A DNA stretch of 36,569 nucleotides. Source: CAIOZA01 sp964464375. GTDB lineage: Bacteria > Bacteroidota > Ignavibacteria > Kapaibacteriales > UBA2268. A model generated the notes under the pieces. It was given only the letters and a program-made list of their open reading frames with translations, was not told where the DNA came from and did no database searches. Where the stretch lies: contig CAYXFU010000037.1 in assembly GCA_964464375.1 (NCBI GenBank), positions 1-36,569 on the forward strand, read 5' to 3'. The position numbers were made by a program, and so were the translations under genes. Below, in pieces: positions 26,487 to 34,711 of this stretch; the first letter of the stretch is position 1; every line of letters begins with the position of its first letter.

Positions 26487-26702
26487 TTAAGCCATAACTA
26501 AATCTGTAATCGGTAGTGACTTTGCCTCGAATTTTGAAAGATTTACAACATTTTTTGCATTGTCGATTTCAATTCCGGTAAGATTTCCGTTTACATCGTA
26601 ATCAAGCAATATGCCGTTTGATATCTCTTTTGATTCGACACTTGTCGTTTCTTTAATATCGATATAAAGTGTATCAGTTTCTGCGAAATATTCAATTTTC
26701 AT
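26487..26702 (-). CDS. DUF2283 family small protein
   Basis: 71 residues. MKIEYFAETDTLYIDI, SKEISNGILLDYDVNGNLTGIEIDNA matches the DUF2283 pattern (Y-x-x-x-x-D-x-L-Y-I, then D-x-x-G-x-x-x-G-I-E-I). The function of the family is unknown; members often sit near toxin-antitoxin genes. It starts 4 nt after the radical SAM gene's stop and lies 89 nt upstream of the antitoxin gene, all on the minus strand. Confidence 0.85.
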   Translation of the reverse strand: MKIEYFAETDTLYIDIKETTSVESKEISNGILLDYDVNGNLTGIEIDNAKNVVNLSKFEAKSLPITDLVMA

Positions 26703-26706
26703 AATT

Positions 26707-27780
26707 TTATTTCTTTATAGGTTTCAAGTCAATATAGTTACATTTCTGGCAGAAGTCAGGTGTGATATTCTTGTATGAAAGCTCTCGGAACTGACGGATT
26801 CCGTCAGAATTAAGAACATCAATTAAGCTTGACTTGTTGAAGTCGCCAAAGTTCATTATCTTTGGGAATGGCTTGGCACAGCAGGGCGGCATGTATCCGT
26901 CCCAAGAAACATAGAAATGATTGAACGGATAATGGCATTTGTTGAAGCCATTCTCAGCTTCGTAATCCCAAAAAGTAACATCAATCTCAGGATAGATTTT
27001 TGCTGTTTCTTTAGCTCTTTCAAGCTCAGCAAGGAATTCATCTGTGTGATAGAAATCGTAGTATTCAACCGGGATATCGGTAACTGATGCCAGATTGAAT
27101 ATAGTGAAGTTCATGTTAGATAAATGCAGATCATGTGCAAGTTTAATCAGATCGCTCATTTGATGGAAATTCTCTTTCACAACAACAGTATTGAGAGCAA
27201 TATCAACATCGCTATTTGAAACGATTTCAGAGATTTTTATAAGATTCTGGAGGAATTTATCGTAGTTTCCATTTCTGCGGATAGTGTTGTAAACCTCTCC
27301 AATTCCATCAATTGAAACCTGAATTGTGTCAATATTATCCTTAATTTCCCTGATCTTTTCTACTGAAGCATTGATGGATGCATTGGTGGACATACTTGTG
27401 ATGATGCCCCTGTTCTTGCTTTTGATATATCGAAGAGCTTCGGGTAGATGTTTGTATAGAGTTGGCTCACCAAGTCCTGTTACCCCAACTGAATCAATAT
27501 AAGGATAAGCCTGATCGATAACCTTCTTAAGCAGATCAATATCCATGTGTCCGATAGCCATGTCTGCTCCGAAAGCGTATTCTCTTGCGCAGGTTATACA
27601 ATGGAGATTGCAGTAGTTTGTAACTTCCAGCATCAAATTTGAAGGATAAGCAACATAAGTGCTCTTCTTAGTGCGAAAGGACAGATTCTCAATTTTATTC
27701 ATAGCATATCTGACCAAATCCAATCCTGGAGGCAGATTGAAGAGTCTCTTTAATGCTTTCTTTATTTTTCGTTTTTTCAT
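26707..27780 (-). CDS. Radical SAM protein with C-terminal SPASM-like domain
   Basis: 357 residues. A basic N-terminus (MKKRKIKKALKRL) leads to the radical SAM core: LMLEVTNYCNLHCITCAREYAFG, with the CxxxCxxC [4Fe-4S] site (about 57-64), GLGEPTLYKHLPEAL, and STNASIN. The C-terminal CHYPFNHFYVSWDGYMPPCC (about 290-309) and FCQKC (about 345) supply Cys ligands for one auxiliary cluster, as in reduced SPASM/twitch domains. It generates a 5'-deoxyadenosyl radical and modifies an unknown substrate. The small gene 4 nt downstream is a DUF2283 protein, not a clear peptide precursor. MoaA/NifB-like and sugar- or lipid-modifying roles remain possible. Confidence 0.88.
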   Translation of the reverse strand: MKKRKIKKALKRLFNLPPGLDLVRYAMNKIENLSFRTKKSTYVAYPSNLMLEVTNYCNLHCITCAREYAFGADMAIGHMDIDLLKKVIDQAYPYIDSVGVTGLGEPTLYKHLPEALRYIKSKNRGIITSMSTNASINASVEKIREIKDNIDTIQVSIDGIGEVYNTIRRNGNYDKFLQNLIKISEIVSNSDVDIALNTVVVKENFHQMSDLIKLAHDLHLSNMNFTIFNLASVTDIPVEYYDFYHTDEFLAELERAKETAKIYPEIDVTFWDYEAENGFNKCHYPFNHFYVSWDGYMPPCCAKPFPKIMNFGDFNKSSLIDVLNSDGIRQFRELSYKNITPDFCQKCNYIDLKPIKK

Positions 27781-28156
27781 AAATCACATAAATAAAATAA
27801 TCAACAAACGAAAATAATGAATATTGAATTAATAAAGAAAAAAGTCAATAGAAAAATAATAATAAATACCATTTTAGACCAGGAGAAAAAGATAAAGCGT
27901 TATCCAGAGCTAAAATCGAACTGGGGGACAATTTGTACCCCAGTAGAAATGATAGCAGTAGATGGAAAAAGGAGAAAAATTTTCGGGTATTGAGGTATCG
28001 ACATTTTGTCGATTACTAAGAATTCATCAATCCACTTTCATGATGAACGAATAGTAAATATACGTATTAAGTTTGAAGATTTTAAGATTACAGTGAAATA
28101 TTAAAAGTATTTCTACGACTTATAAAAACAATAGTAAATAAATAAAGGTAAAATCA
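27781..28156. other. Gene-poor region between the radical SAM gene and the orphan antitoxin
   Basis: 376 nt of divergent intergenic DNA. It holds one possible 58-codon gene (27817-27993) and a small hairpin ATCGAC-ATTTT-GTCGAT (27997-28013). Nothing else structured was seen. Confidence 0.45.
27817..27993 (+). CDS. Possible small hypothetical protein (58 aa)
   Basis: An uninterrupted frame from ATG to TGA encodes 58 residues: a Lys/Ile-rich half (MNIELIKKKVNRKIIINTIL) and a more protein-like end (NWGTICTPVEMIAVDGKRRK). No clear ribosome binding site precedes it and the composition is close to the AT-rich background. It could be a remnant of a larger gene. No family recognised. Confidence 0.25.
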   Translation: MNIELIKKKVNRKIIINTILDQEKKIKRYPELKSNWGTICTPVEMIAVDGKRRKIFGY

Positions 28157-28372
28157 ATGCTAGCATCATATAGAATTCCGGCTGATGAATTAAATGCTCA
28201 AATATTAAAGTCAATTAAATCGGCTTTCAGAGGAAAGGAAATAGAAATACTGGTTTCCGAAGTCGATAATTCTTCTGTATTGATTGATAGAATCAAGCAA
28301 CTGAAGGAGAGCAAAGATATTGTTTCTTTTACACCTGATCAGTTTTCGGATTTTGTAAATCAAAAATCCTGA
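28157..28372 (+). CDS. Antitoxin-like small protein, no toxin partner recognised
   Basis: 71 residues. MLASYRIPADELNAQILKSIKSAFRGKEIEILVSEVD follows the x-Y-x-I-x-A-x-ELN-x-x-x-L-x-x-IK-x-x-F-x-x-KEIEI-x-VSE-D pattern of antitoxins usually paired with YoeB/RelE-type toxins. After 66 nt, the next gene is not a RelE/YoeB toxin but an unrecognised 195-aa protein. Either it is an orphan antitoxin or the next gene is an unusual partner. Confidence 0.7.
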   Translation: MLASYRIPADELNAQILKSIKSAFRGKEIEILVSEVDNSSVLIDRIKQLKESKDIVSFTPDQFSDFVNQKS

Positions 28373-28402
28373 AGGTAAGTTTCAACAAGCGATAATTTTA
28401 AA

Positions 28403-28424
28403 TTACTTCCCGAAAAGGAAGTAA
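28403..28424. repeat. Perfect 8-bp hairpin between two small genes
   Basis: TTACTTCC (28403-28410), loop CGAAAA, GGAAGTAA (28417-28424). There is no T run, so it is not a standard terminator. It lies 14 nt before the ATG at 28438 and could modulate translation or protect the mRNA. Confidence 0.4.
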
Positions 28425-28437
28425 GAAAACGGCTGAA

Positions 28438-29025
28438 ATGAGAAAAACAAACAAAGAAAAATTCTTGAATGACTTTCAATTATTGAAAGGAAAGAAGTGT
28501 TGGGACATTGGATGTTGGCTAGGTTCAATTATAAATATTAGTTTCGGGGAAAAATTAACTTATATCCCTCCATCTTTTGGTCCTAAAGATTCAGGCATTA
28601 TTTTAACCGGTGAATTTCATTTAAAAGTTATTGATTTCTGGCAGATATTTCAAAATCAAGAGCCATACTGTAACTTTAGATATGTTGATGAAGATTCTTA
28701 CACAGAACTATGCCATAAAATTAGGATATTAGAAAATAAAACTGTAATAGATGTATCTATCGATAAAGACACATTTAATATTCAAATTGAATTTGAAGAA
28801 GATTTAGTTTTCGAAGTTCTTGCTGATATCGGTGATGAATATTACAATAAATACAACTACACTAAGGATGATGAAGTATATGTTTACTATACAATGGAAA
28901 AGATATATTGTTTGAATCCATTCGGTAAGATTTTTATGGAAAAATTCAAAAACACAGATAGAATGCTGTATTCCGAATATATAAAAAAAGAAGAATATTC
29001 ACTAATTAAACAAAACCTTAATTAA
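28438..29025 (+). CDS. Hypothetical protein (195 aa), beta-rich
   Basis: Not recognised by name. LLKGKKCWDIGCWLGSIINISFGEKL, then GIILTGEFHLKVIDFWQIF, then LENKTVIDVSIDKDTFNIQIEFEEDLVFEVL suggests a two-part beta fold like a group of uncharacterised proteins that read GSFLTLEFG...GEWHLWI...L-x-x-V-x-I-x-x...L-x-F, some of which are thought to be immunity-type proteins. No signal peptide or membrane segment; overall acidic. It follows the antitoxin-like gene by 65 nt across an 8-bp hairpin, so the two may be co-transcribed. Confidence 0.7.
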   Translation: MRKTNKEKFLNDFQLLKGKKCWDIGCWLGSIINISFGEKLTYIPPSFGPKDSGIILTGEFHLKVIDFWQIFQNQEPYCNFRYVDEDSYTELCHKIRILENKTVIDVSIDKDTFNIQIEFEEDLVFEVLADIGDEYYNKYNYTKDDEVYVYYTMEKIYCLNPFGKIFMEKFKNTDRMLYSEYIKKEEYSLIKQNLN

Positions 29026-29205
29026 TGTAAATCTACCCAAGTCCTATAAACCTTTTTAACTTGTAAGTTATTTTTGTTTCTATGAGTAATCGAATACAAT
29101 TCAAGATTATATCGTAAAATTCAATTTTCCCCGATTTATTTTTGTTAAATATGATAATTAAGACTAAATTAGTGTTCTTAATTAATTTGATTTTCTATAT
29201 CCGAA

Positions 29206-30909
29206 ATGAACACAAGATTATTCATAATATATGTTCTTGCATTATTTGTTGCAATTACTGTTGCATCATCCAAGGACTGCATTCCGAACAAGCCGCTTGA
29301 ATTAATTTTCAATGGTGATTTTGAGCAGGGAGATACAGGTTTTTCGTCACAATTGCGTTTTTCTCCTTTAAGCTTGAAGCCTGAGGGATCTTATGCTATT
29401 GCTAAAAATCCAAAATTGATGTACACAGTGTTTGATTCATGCTATGACCACACTTCCACAACCGGTATGATGATGATTATAAACGGAGCACAAGGTCTTG
29501 ACACGCTTGTATGGGGACAAAAGGTACTGAAGATTACCAGGAATACAGACTACGAATTTATTTTCTTTTATGCAAGTGCATTAACCATGCGTCCGGCAAT
29601 AATCCAGGTTATAATTAATAATGATACAATACCTCAGATAGCATATTTTCCTTCTGAGTCCTGTAATTGGCTGCAGTATAAAATTCAATGGAATTCAGGC
29701 AATAGTGATACGGCATCTATCAGACTTTATAACCTTAACGTCCTGAAAGCCGGAAATGATTTTATGATAGACGATATTTCATTTAAGGAGTTCTGCACTA
29801 TCAAGGCTTGTGCTGATAGTAATAAATCCTCCTGCTTAGGTAAATCTGTTCAGCTTGGAGTTACAGTTCTGGATGGATACCCTCCATACCAGTACAAATG
29901 GACTCCGGCACAGTATCTCGACAATCCGAATGTCGTCAATCCAATAGCTACTATTCCTGTTAAAACTACTTTTTACGTAGAAGTTACCGACAGTAAAGGA
30001 TGCCGTGACTTTGACAGTCTGGTTTATGATATCTATTCTGCACCACTAGCTAAGATAACTAGCAATAAACCGCTGACGATGTGTCCCTGTGATAGTATTG
30101 TTCTTAGTGCAGAACCAGGCTTTAACTATCAATGGTCAAACGGTGCTTTTTCACAATCAATTACCGTAAACCTTCCCGGAAAATATCTGCTGACTGTATC
30201 TGATTCCTATGGTTGTACAGGCACAAATGAAGTAAGTATAACTACAATTCAGGACAGCATATTTGTTAAAATGGATACTATCAGTGCGAAAAGCGGCGAC
30301 AAAGTCCAGTTAGAGATACACACTGAATCTGAGAGCAATGTAATTTTCTGTGGAATATCAGATTACACAGCTCGTCTATCTTATAGAGCCAGTCTTCTTG
30401 TACCAAATAATTTTACAGGAACAAGAGAAATCAAAGATGGTATTGAAACACTGAATGTTGATCTAAAAACTAATCCAACTCAGCCTATTGTGCTTCTATT
30501 CGATGCTGTTCTTGGCGATTCAGTCTGCACGGATCTGATTCTCTCGGATCTCAAATTCACTTGCGATTCTGTCGTATCAAGAGTTTATCAGGGAAGATTC
30601 TGTCTCGAGGACATCTGCAAGGCAGGAGGAGTCCGCCTCTACCGCGATACTTCCCCAAAATATTTGAAACTCGAATCAAACTTTATAACGAATAGTGAGA
30701 TTAATATCAGCTTTGGAGTGATCGAACCCGGGAATGTTAAAATTAGTTGCTACAGCACCGAAGGCAAGCAACAACTGGTAATCCTGAATGAATACAAGCA
30801 AGCCGGAGATTACAAAATCAAGTCACAGCTGAACACATTACCCGGCGGCAAATACTTCATCATTCTCGAACAAAACGGTAATATATCCACAGAGCAGTTT
30901 ATAAAATAA
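29206..30909 (+). CDS. Secreted multi-domain protein with T9SS-type C-terminus
   Basis: 567 residues. Signal peptide about 1-21 (ATVASSK). Residues about 28-195 form a jelly-roll like a carbohydrate-binding or choice-of-anchor domain (LIFNGDFEQGDTGFSSQ, TDYEFIFFYASA, FMIDDISFKEFC). Two PKD/SprB-like segments follow (YPPYQYKWTPAQYLDNPNV and VEVTDSKGCRDFDS; FNYQWSNGAFSQS and LTVSDSYGCTGTN). The final 80 residues (INISFGVIEPGNVKISCYSTEGKQ to ISTEQFIK) resemble a type A T9SS sorting domain, though the NP-rich opening is missing. Probably displayed on the cell surface; ligand unknown. It stands alone between the 195-aa gene and the HicBA module. Confidence 0.82.
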   Translation: MNTRLFIIYVLALFVAITVASSKDCIPNKPLELIFNGDFEQGDTGFSSQLRFSPLSLKPEGSYAIAKNPKLMYTVFDSCYDHTSTTGMMMIINGAQGLDTLVWGQKVLKITRNTDYEFIFFYASALTMRPAIIQVIINNDTIPQIAYFPSESCNWLQYKIQWNSGNSDTASIRLYNLNVLKAGNDFMIDDISFKEFCTIKACADSNKSSCLGKSVQLGVTVLDGYPPYQYKWTPAQYLDNPNVVNPIATIPVKTTFYVEVTDSKGCRDFDSLVYDIYSAPLAKITSNKPLTMCPCDSIVLSAEPGFNYQWSNGAFSQSITVNLPGKYLLTVSDSYGCTGTNEVSITTIQDSIFVKMDTISAKSGDKVQLEIHTESESNVIFCGISDYTARLSYRASLLVPNNFTGTREIKDGIETLNVDLKTNPTQPIVLLFDAVLGDSVCTDLILSDLKFTCDSVVSRVYQGRFCLEDICKAGGVRLYRDTSPKYLKLESNFITNSEINISFGVIEPGNVKISCYSTEGKQQLVILNEYKQAGDYKIKSQLNTLPGGKYFIILEQNGNISTEQFIK

Positions 30910-30942
30910 TTAAGAATTAAGAAATTAAGAATTAATAATTAG
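30908..30942. repeat. Short direct repeats (TTAAGAA)n
   Basis: Just after the stop codon the sequence repeats ATTAAGAA three times with small changes, then AATTAATAATTAG. Such AT-only repeats are common downstream of genes in this group and may come from slippage. Confidence 0.4.
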
Positions 30943-30999
30943 AAACAAATATCAAAACAGTTCGTCATTTTTTCTAATAAACAAGTTGAGGATAGTTGT

Positions 31000-31200
31000 A
31001 TGACATTTCAAGTTAATATAGAAAAAGATGAATCCGGTTATTTTGTTGCTGAGGTACCTGCATTGCCCGGATGCTTTTCACAAGGTAAGACACAATCAGA
31101 AGCAGCAGAAAACATAAAAGAAGCTATCATTGGGTGGCTGGATGTAATGAATGATAAAGCTAAACAAAGTGACAAACTTTTTGTCGAGGTTATGGTTTGA
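31000..31200 (+). CDS. hicB: HicB-family antitoxin
   Basis: 66 residues. FQVNIEKDESGYFVAEVPALPGCFSQGKTQSEAAENIKEAIIGWLDVM is the degenerate RNase-H fold of HicB (a V-P-x-L-P-G-C-x-S-x-G-x-T-x-x-E-A motif). There is no extra DNA-binding tail, so it is the short type. It neutralises HicA. The gene comes first and its TGA overlaps the TTG start of hicA. Confidence 0.9.
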   Translation: MTFQVNIEKDESGYFVAEVPALPGCFSQGKTQSEAAENIKEAIIGWLDVMNDKAKQSDKLFVEVMV

Positions 31201-31418
31201 GTCATAAACTTGAATTGTGTTCCGGATCTCGTGCTGTAAAAAAGTTTACAAGAATTGGATGGAACATCGATAGGCAAGTTGGGTCTCATATCATGCTAGT
31301 GAAAGATGGCTATCAATTTACATTATCTGTTCCTCAACACAAAGAACTAGGAATTGGAATTCTGAGAAAATTAATAAATCAGGCAGGAATCAGCGTCGAT
31401 GAATTCAATTCTCTATGA
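31197..31418 (+). CDS. hicA: HicA-family toxin
   Basis: 73 residues. LELCSGSRAVKKFTRIGWNIDRQVGSHIMLVKDGYQFTLSVPQHKELGIGILRKLINQAGISVDEF carries the double-stranded-RNA-binding-like fold with the catalytic His in GSHIML. HicA cleaves mRNA. The start is TTG in TTGA overlapping the hicB stop; GAGG six or seven nt upstream, inside hicB, supports it. The alternative, an internal ATG, would remove half the fold. Confidence 0.9.
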   Translation: MSHKLELCSGSRAVKKFTRIGWNIDRQVGSHIMLVKDGYQFTLSVPQHKELGIGILRKLINQAGISVDEFNSL

Positions 31419-31648
31419 TTCTTAAACAATTGCCAAAATAATCATTTCAAAATAGTTATTTACTAATCTGAAACTTAAATATTCAATATAGATTTCTTAA
31501 CCAAACATTTATTTACTACCGAATTCTCACTTTTTTCATTTATTTTTCGATATTCCATCCAATATGTATTAAGTATTTAAATTACTTTGTTAAATTTGTA
31601 ATATGTATAATAACAATCTAAAATGTTTCATTTTTAAAAGAGTTATTT

Positions 31649-32935
31649 ATGAGCTTGATAGTTGACATTAATTCACGCGAGATCCTTGATTCACGCGGCA
31701 ATCCAACGGTTGAAGTTGAAGTTTTATTGAGTGACGGTTCTTTCGGTCTCGCTGCTGTTCCATCCGGAGCAAGTACAGGTGAGCATGAAGCTGTTGAACT
31801 CCGCGATGGAGACAAGAGCCGTTACCTCGGAAACGGCGTTCTGACCGCAGTCGATAACGTACAGACAATTATCGCAGACACACTCGAAGGTTTCGATGCA
31901 ACCGAACAGGTGCAGATTGACAATCTTCTTGTCGAACTCGATGGTACAGAAAACAAGTCCAAGCTCGGTGCGAATGCAATGCTCGGTGTTTCCATGGCAG
32001 TTGCAAAAGCAGCAGCAGACAGCTTCGGAATGCCTCTCTATCGCTATCTTGGCGGTGTTAATGCGAAAATTCTTCCGGCACCGATGATGAATATTCTCAA
32101 TGGTGGCAAGCATGCCGATAATACTGTTGATATCCAGGAATTTATGATTATTCCCGTTGGTGCACCAACCTTCCGCGAAGCTCTGAGAATGGGTGCAGAA
32201 GTTTTCCATCATCTCAAAAAAGTTCTTAAATCCAAAGGTTATAACACTTCAGTCGGTGACGAAGGCGGATATGCTCCTGCTCTAAAATCCAACGAAGAAG
32301 CTTTCGATGTGATTCTCGAAGCAATCACAGCCGCAGGTTACAGACCGAAAGATGATATCCTTCTCGCAGTGGACGTTGCTTCAAGCGAAATGGTAGAAGA
32401 CGGTAAATATAAAATGTTCAAATCATCAGGTGAACTCAAGACATCGGAACAGATGATAGAATGGTATGTCGATCTATGCAACCGCTATCCAATTATATCT
32501 ATTGAAGACGGATTAGGAGAAAATGACTGGGAAGGCTGGAAGAAACTTACTGAAGCACTAGGACACAAAGTTCAGCTTGTTGGCGATGATTTGTTTGTTA
32601 CAAATCCTGAATTTCTTGATCGCGGCATCAAAGAAGGTATAGCAAATGCTATATTAATTAAAGTTAACCAAATCGGAACACTTACCGAAACACTCGATTG
32701 CATCAGAATGGCACAGAGAAATGGCTATAATACAATTATCTCTCATCGTTCAGGTGAAACAGAAGACACAACAATTGCAGACATAGCCGTAGCGACAAAT
32801 GCAGGTCAGATAAAGACCGGAGCACCAAGCAGAACAGACAGAGTTGCAAAGTACAATCAGTTACTGCGTTTGGAAGAAATGCTAAATGGAGACGCAATTT
32901 ATTCAGGCACAACGGAATTTGAGAAGTTTTTTTAG
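31649..32935 (+). CDS. eno: Enolase (phosphopyruvate hydratase)
   Basis: 428 residues, standard length. Converts 2-phosphoglycerate to phosphoenolpyruvate in glycolysis and gluconeogenesis; cytosolic, also part of the RNA degradosome in some bacteria. Motifs: SREILDSRGNPTVEVEV (about 9-25), VPSGASTGEHEAVELRDGD (about 38-56), KHADNTVDIQEFMIIPVGA (about 153-171), the Mg ligands in AVDVASSE, SIEDGLGENDW and VGDDLFVT, and the catalytic Lys in LIKVNQIGT with SHRSGETEDTTIAD (about 367-380). All residues look intact. The gene ends 22 nt before the phosphohexomutase gene, so both are probably one transcript. Confidence 0.97.
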   Translation: MSLIVDINSREILDSRGNPTVEVEVLLSDGSFGLAAVPSGASTGEHEAVELRDGDKSRYLGNGVLTAVDNVQTIIADTLEGFDATEQVQIDNLLVELDGTENKSKLGANAMLGVSMAVAKAAADSFGMPLYRYLGGVNAKILPAPMMNILNGGKHADNTVDIQEFMIIPVGAPTFREALRMGAEVFHHLKKVLKSKGYNTSVGDEGGYAPALKSNEEAFDVILEAITAAGYRPKDDILLAVDVASSEMVEDGKYKMFKSSGELKTSEQMIEWYVDLCNRYPIISIEDGLGENDWEGWKKLTEALGHKVQLVGDDLFVTNPEFLDRGIKEGIANAILIKVNQIGTLTETLDCIRMAQRNGYNTIISHRSGETEDTTIADIAVATNAGQIKTGAPSRTDRVAKYNQLLRLEEMLNGDAIYSGTTEFEKFF

Positions 32936-32957
32936 TTTTTAATCAGCGGGAATTATA

Positions 32958-34358
32958 ATGATTACTTTTGGAACAGACGGATGGCGCGGACTCATCGCCC
33001 GTGATTTTACATTCGAAAACATTAGGTTAGTGGCACTGGCTACTGCACGGTATATCAAAAAAATCAACATTAAAGATCCATCGGTCGTTATCGGCTATGA
33101 TACTCGCTTCCTATCAAAGGAATTTGCTCAGGAGGTCGCCATGGTACTTGCATGGCAGGATATTATTGTTCATTTGACTGAAACATTTTCCTCAACACCT
33201 CAGGTATCGTACCACACAAAGCAGAAATCTGCCGATTTGGGTGTAGTAATTACTGCAAGTCATAACCCCGGGATATACAATGGTTTCAAACTGAAAGCGA
33301 CTTTCGGTGGTCCTGCTACCCCGGAACAAGTATCTCAGGTAGAGCTGGAATTGAAGAAAATTTGCAGCAAACCTCCTCAGTTCAAGCTTAAAACGATGAA
33401 TGAGTACATTAATCTGAAGAAAATCCGTACATTCGATGCTAAAGAATCATATTTGCGCTATATTAAAAAGAAGATCAACATTCTTACTGTTCGTGAATCT
33501 AACTTCAAAGTACTGTTTGAACCAATGTACGGTGCAGGTATCAACACAATCAAAGATTTACTTCCAAAAGCTGATGAAATTCATCAAATTTATAATCCTT
33601 CTTTCGGTTCGATTGATCATCCGGAACCCATACAAGAGTGTCTGGGAGAAGCAATCTCAATCATGAAAACCGGTAAGTATGATATCTGCCTTGCTACTGA
33701 CGGTGACGCAGACAGATTGGGCGTAATTGATAACGAAGGTAACTTCATCGATCCTCATAGAGTATTCATGATTATTCTTAAATACCTCTACGAAAAGAAA
33801 CGAAAAAGAGGAGCCGTAGCAAAAACCGTATCACTTACATCAATGGTAAATGACTTTTGCGAAAAGAACAACATTAAACTTTTCGAAACTAAGGTCGGGT
33901 TTAAATATATTGCTCAGCTAATGACCGAAGAAAAAATATTAATCGGTGGTGAAGAATCCGGTGGACTTGGAACTATTCTCCATATTCCCGAACGTGACGG
34001 TATATTCAACGGCATGCTACTTCTCGAGATAATGTCCGAAAGAAAGCTAACAATTAAAGAACTGAGTGATGAACTCGATAAGGAATTTGGCATCCATCGC
34101 TTCCAACGCCGCGATGCAAGAGTAACGGAACTTCAGAAAAAGGATATTCTAGCCGCCTGCCAAAAGACTCCAAAGAAAATTGGCAGATACGACGTGATTA
34201 GCGTTGACACAAAAGATGGCTTTAAATTCTTTGTTCAAGGGGGCTGGGTATTAATTCGTCCATCAGGAACAGAACCACTGATCCGCTTCTACTCAGAAGC
34301 CGATTCATTCGCCAAGGTTAACGATTTGTTAGATGAAGCAATCAAGTTAAAAAAATAG
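32958..34358 (+). CDS. Phosphoglucomutase/phosphomannomutase (alpha-D-phosphohexomutase)
   Basis: 466 residues. Interconverts hexose 1- and 6-phosphates, supplying sugar nucleotides for polysaccharide synthesis. Four family motifs are intact: the phosphoserine loop VVITASHNPGIYNGFK (Ser101), the Mg loop ATDGDADRLGV (about 249-259), the sugar loop GGEESGG (about 332-338) and the phosphate-binding RPSGTEPLIRFYSE (about 434-447). Glucose, mannose or glucosamine specificity cannot be decided. It lies 22 nt after enolase and is followed at once by a perfect terminator. Confidence 0.94.
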   Translation: MITFGTDGWRGLIARDFTFENIRLVALATARYIKKINIKDPSVVIGYDTRFLSKEFAQEVAMVLAWQDIIVHLTETFSSTPQVSYHTKQKSADLGVVITASHNPGIYNGFKLKATFGGPATPEQVSQVELELKKICSKPPQFKLKTMNEYINLKKIRTFDAKESYLRYIKKKINILTVRESNFKVLFEPMYGAGINTIKDLLPKADEIHQIYNPSFGSIDHPEPIQECLGEAISIMKTGKYDICLATDGDADRLGVIDNEGNFIDPHRVFMIILKYLYEKKRKRGAVAKTVSLTSMVNDFCEKNNIKLFETKVGFKYIAQLMTEEKILIGGEESGGLGTILHIPERDGIFNGMLLLEIMSERKLTIKELSDELDKEFGIHRFQRRDARVTELQKKDILAACQKTPKKIGRYDVISVDTKDGFKFFVQGGWVLIRPSGTEPLIRFYSEADSFAKVNDLLDEAIKLKK

Positions 34359-34380
34359 AATTTTACACGTTTTAAATTAT

Positions 34381-34418
34381 AAAACCCCCTGAATTATTTA
34401 TAATTTCAGGGGGTTTTT
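34381..34418 (+). terminator. Rho-independent terminator of the enolase-mutase operon
   Basis: Perfect 13-bp stem AAAACCCCCTGAA (34381-34393) against TTCAGGGGGTTTT (34405-34417) with an 11-nt AT loop and a final T run. It starts 22 nt after the stop codon. Confidence 0.92.
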
Positions 34419-34711
34419 AATCCCGGATTATGCATTAGAAACATATTAGAATGTTGGAACGCTACTTCCAGTCTGTCATTCCTGCGATCACGAAGTAACA
34501 CCGAAGCTAATGCAGGAATCTTTTCTTGAAGAATTCCCGTATGCACGGAAATGAAACAAATGATGAGTATTTCCAGAAAATGGATAAAGTCTATTGAATA
34601 ATTCGGGTTAAATGTTTCATGCATAAATATAATAATAAATTCAATCATGACCCGTAAGTAAAATAAGAAATGCGGTTATAACTATTTAGTTACAAACAAG
34701 AGACAAACAAA
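34419..34711. other. Gene-free region with a fold-back repeat
   Basis: No gene is supported here. It holds the fold-back element (34471-34554) and AT-rich sequence leading into the beta-helix gene. No clear promoter box was seen. An 80-codon minus-strand frame at 34406-34648 is the reverse reading of repeat and terminator DNA. Confidence 0.5.
34471..34554. repeat. Fold-back repeat (CATTCCTGC type)
   Basis: TTCCTGC (34479-34485) pairs with GCAGGAA (34512-34518). The outer TCATTCCTGC resembles the complement of GCACGGAAATGA (34543-34554), and CCGT and ACGG inside the right arm pair again. The pattern is like the GTCATTCCxGCG...GCGGGAATC repeats found between genes in many bacteria. Confidence 0.5.

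Noticed and set aside
26487..26702. Small gene next to a radical SAM/SPASM-like gene as a RiPP precursor peptide
   Set aside because: The 71-aa product matches DUF2283, has no Cys- or Gly-rich core and no leader-core layout. No transporter or protease gene is nearby.
31724..32212. 162-codon minus-strand open frame inside enolase
   Set aside because: It is antisense to a fully conserved enolase and reflects codon bias.
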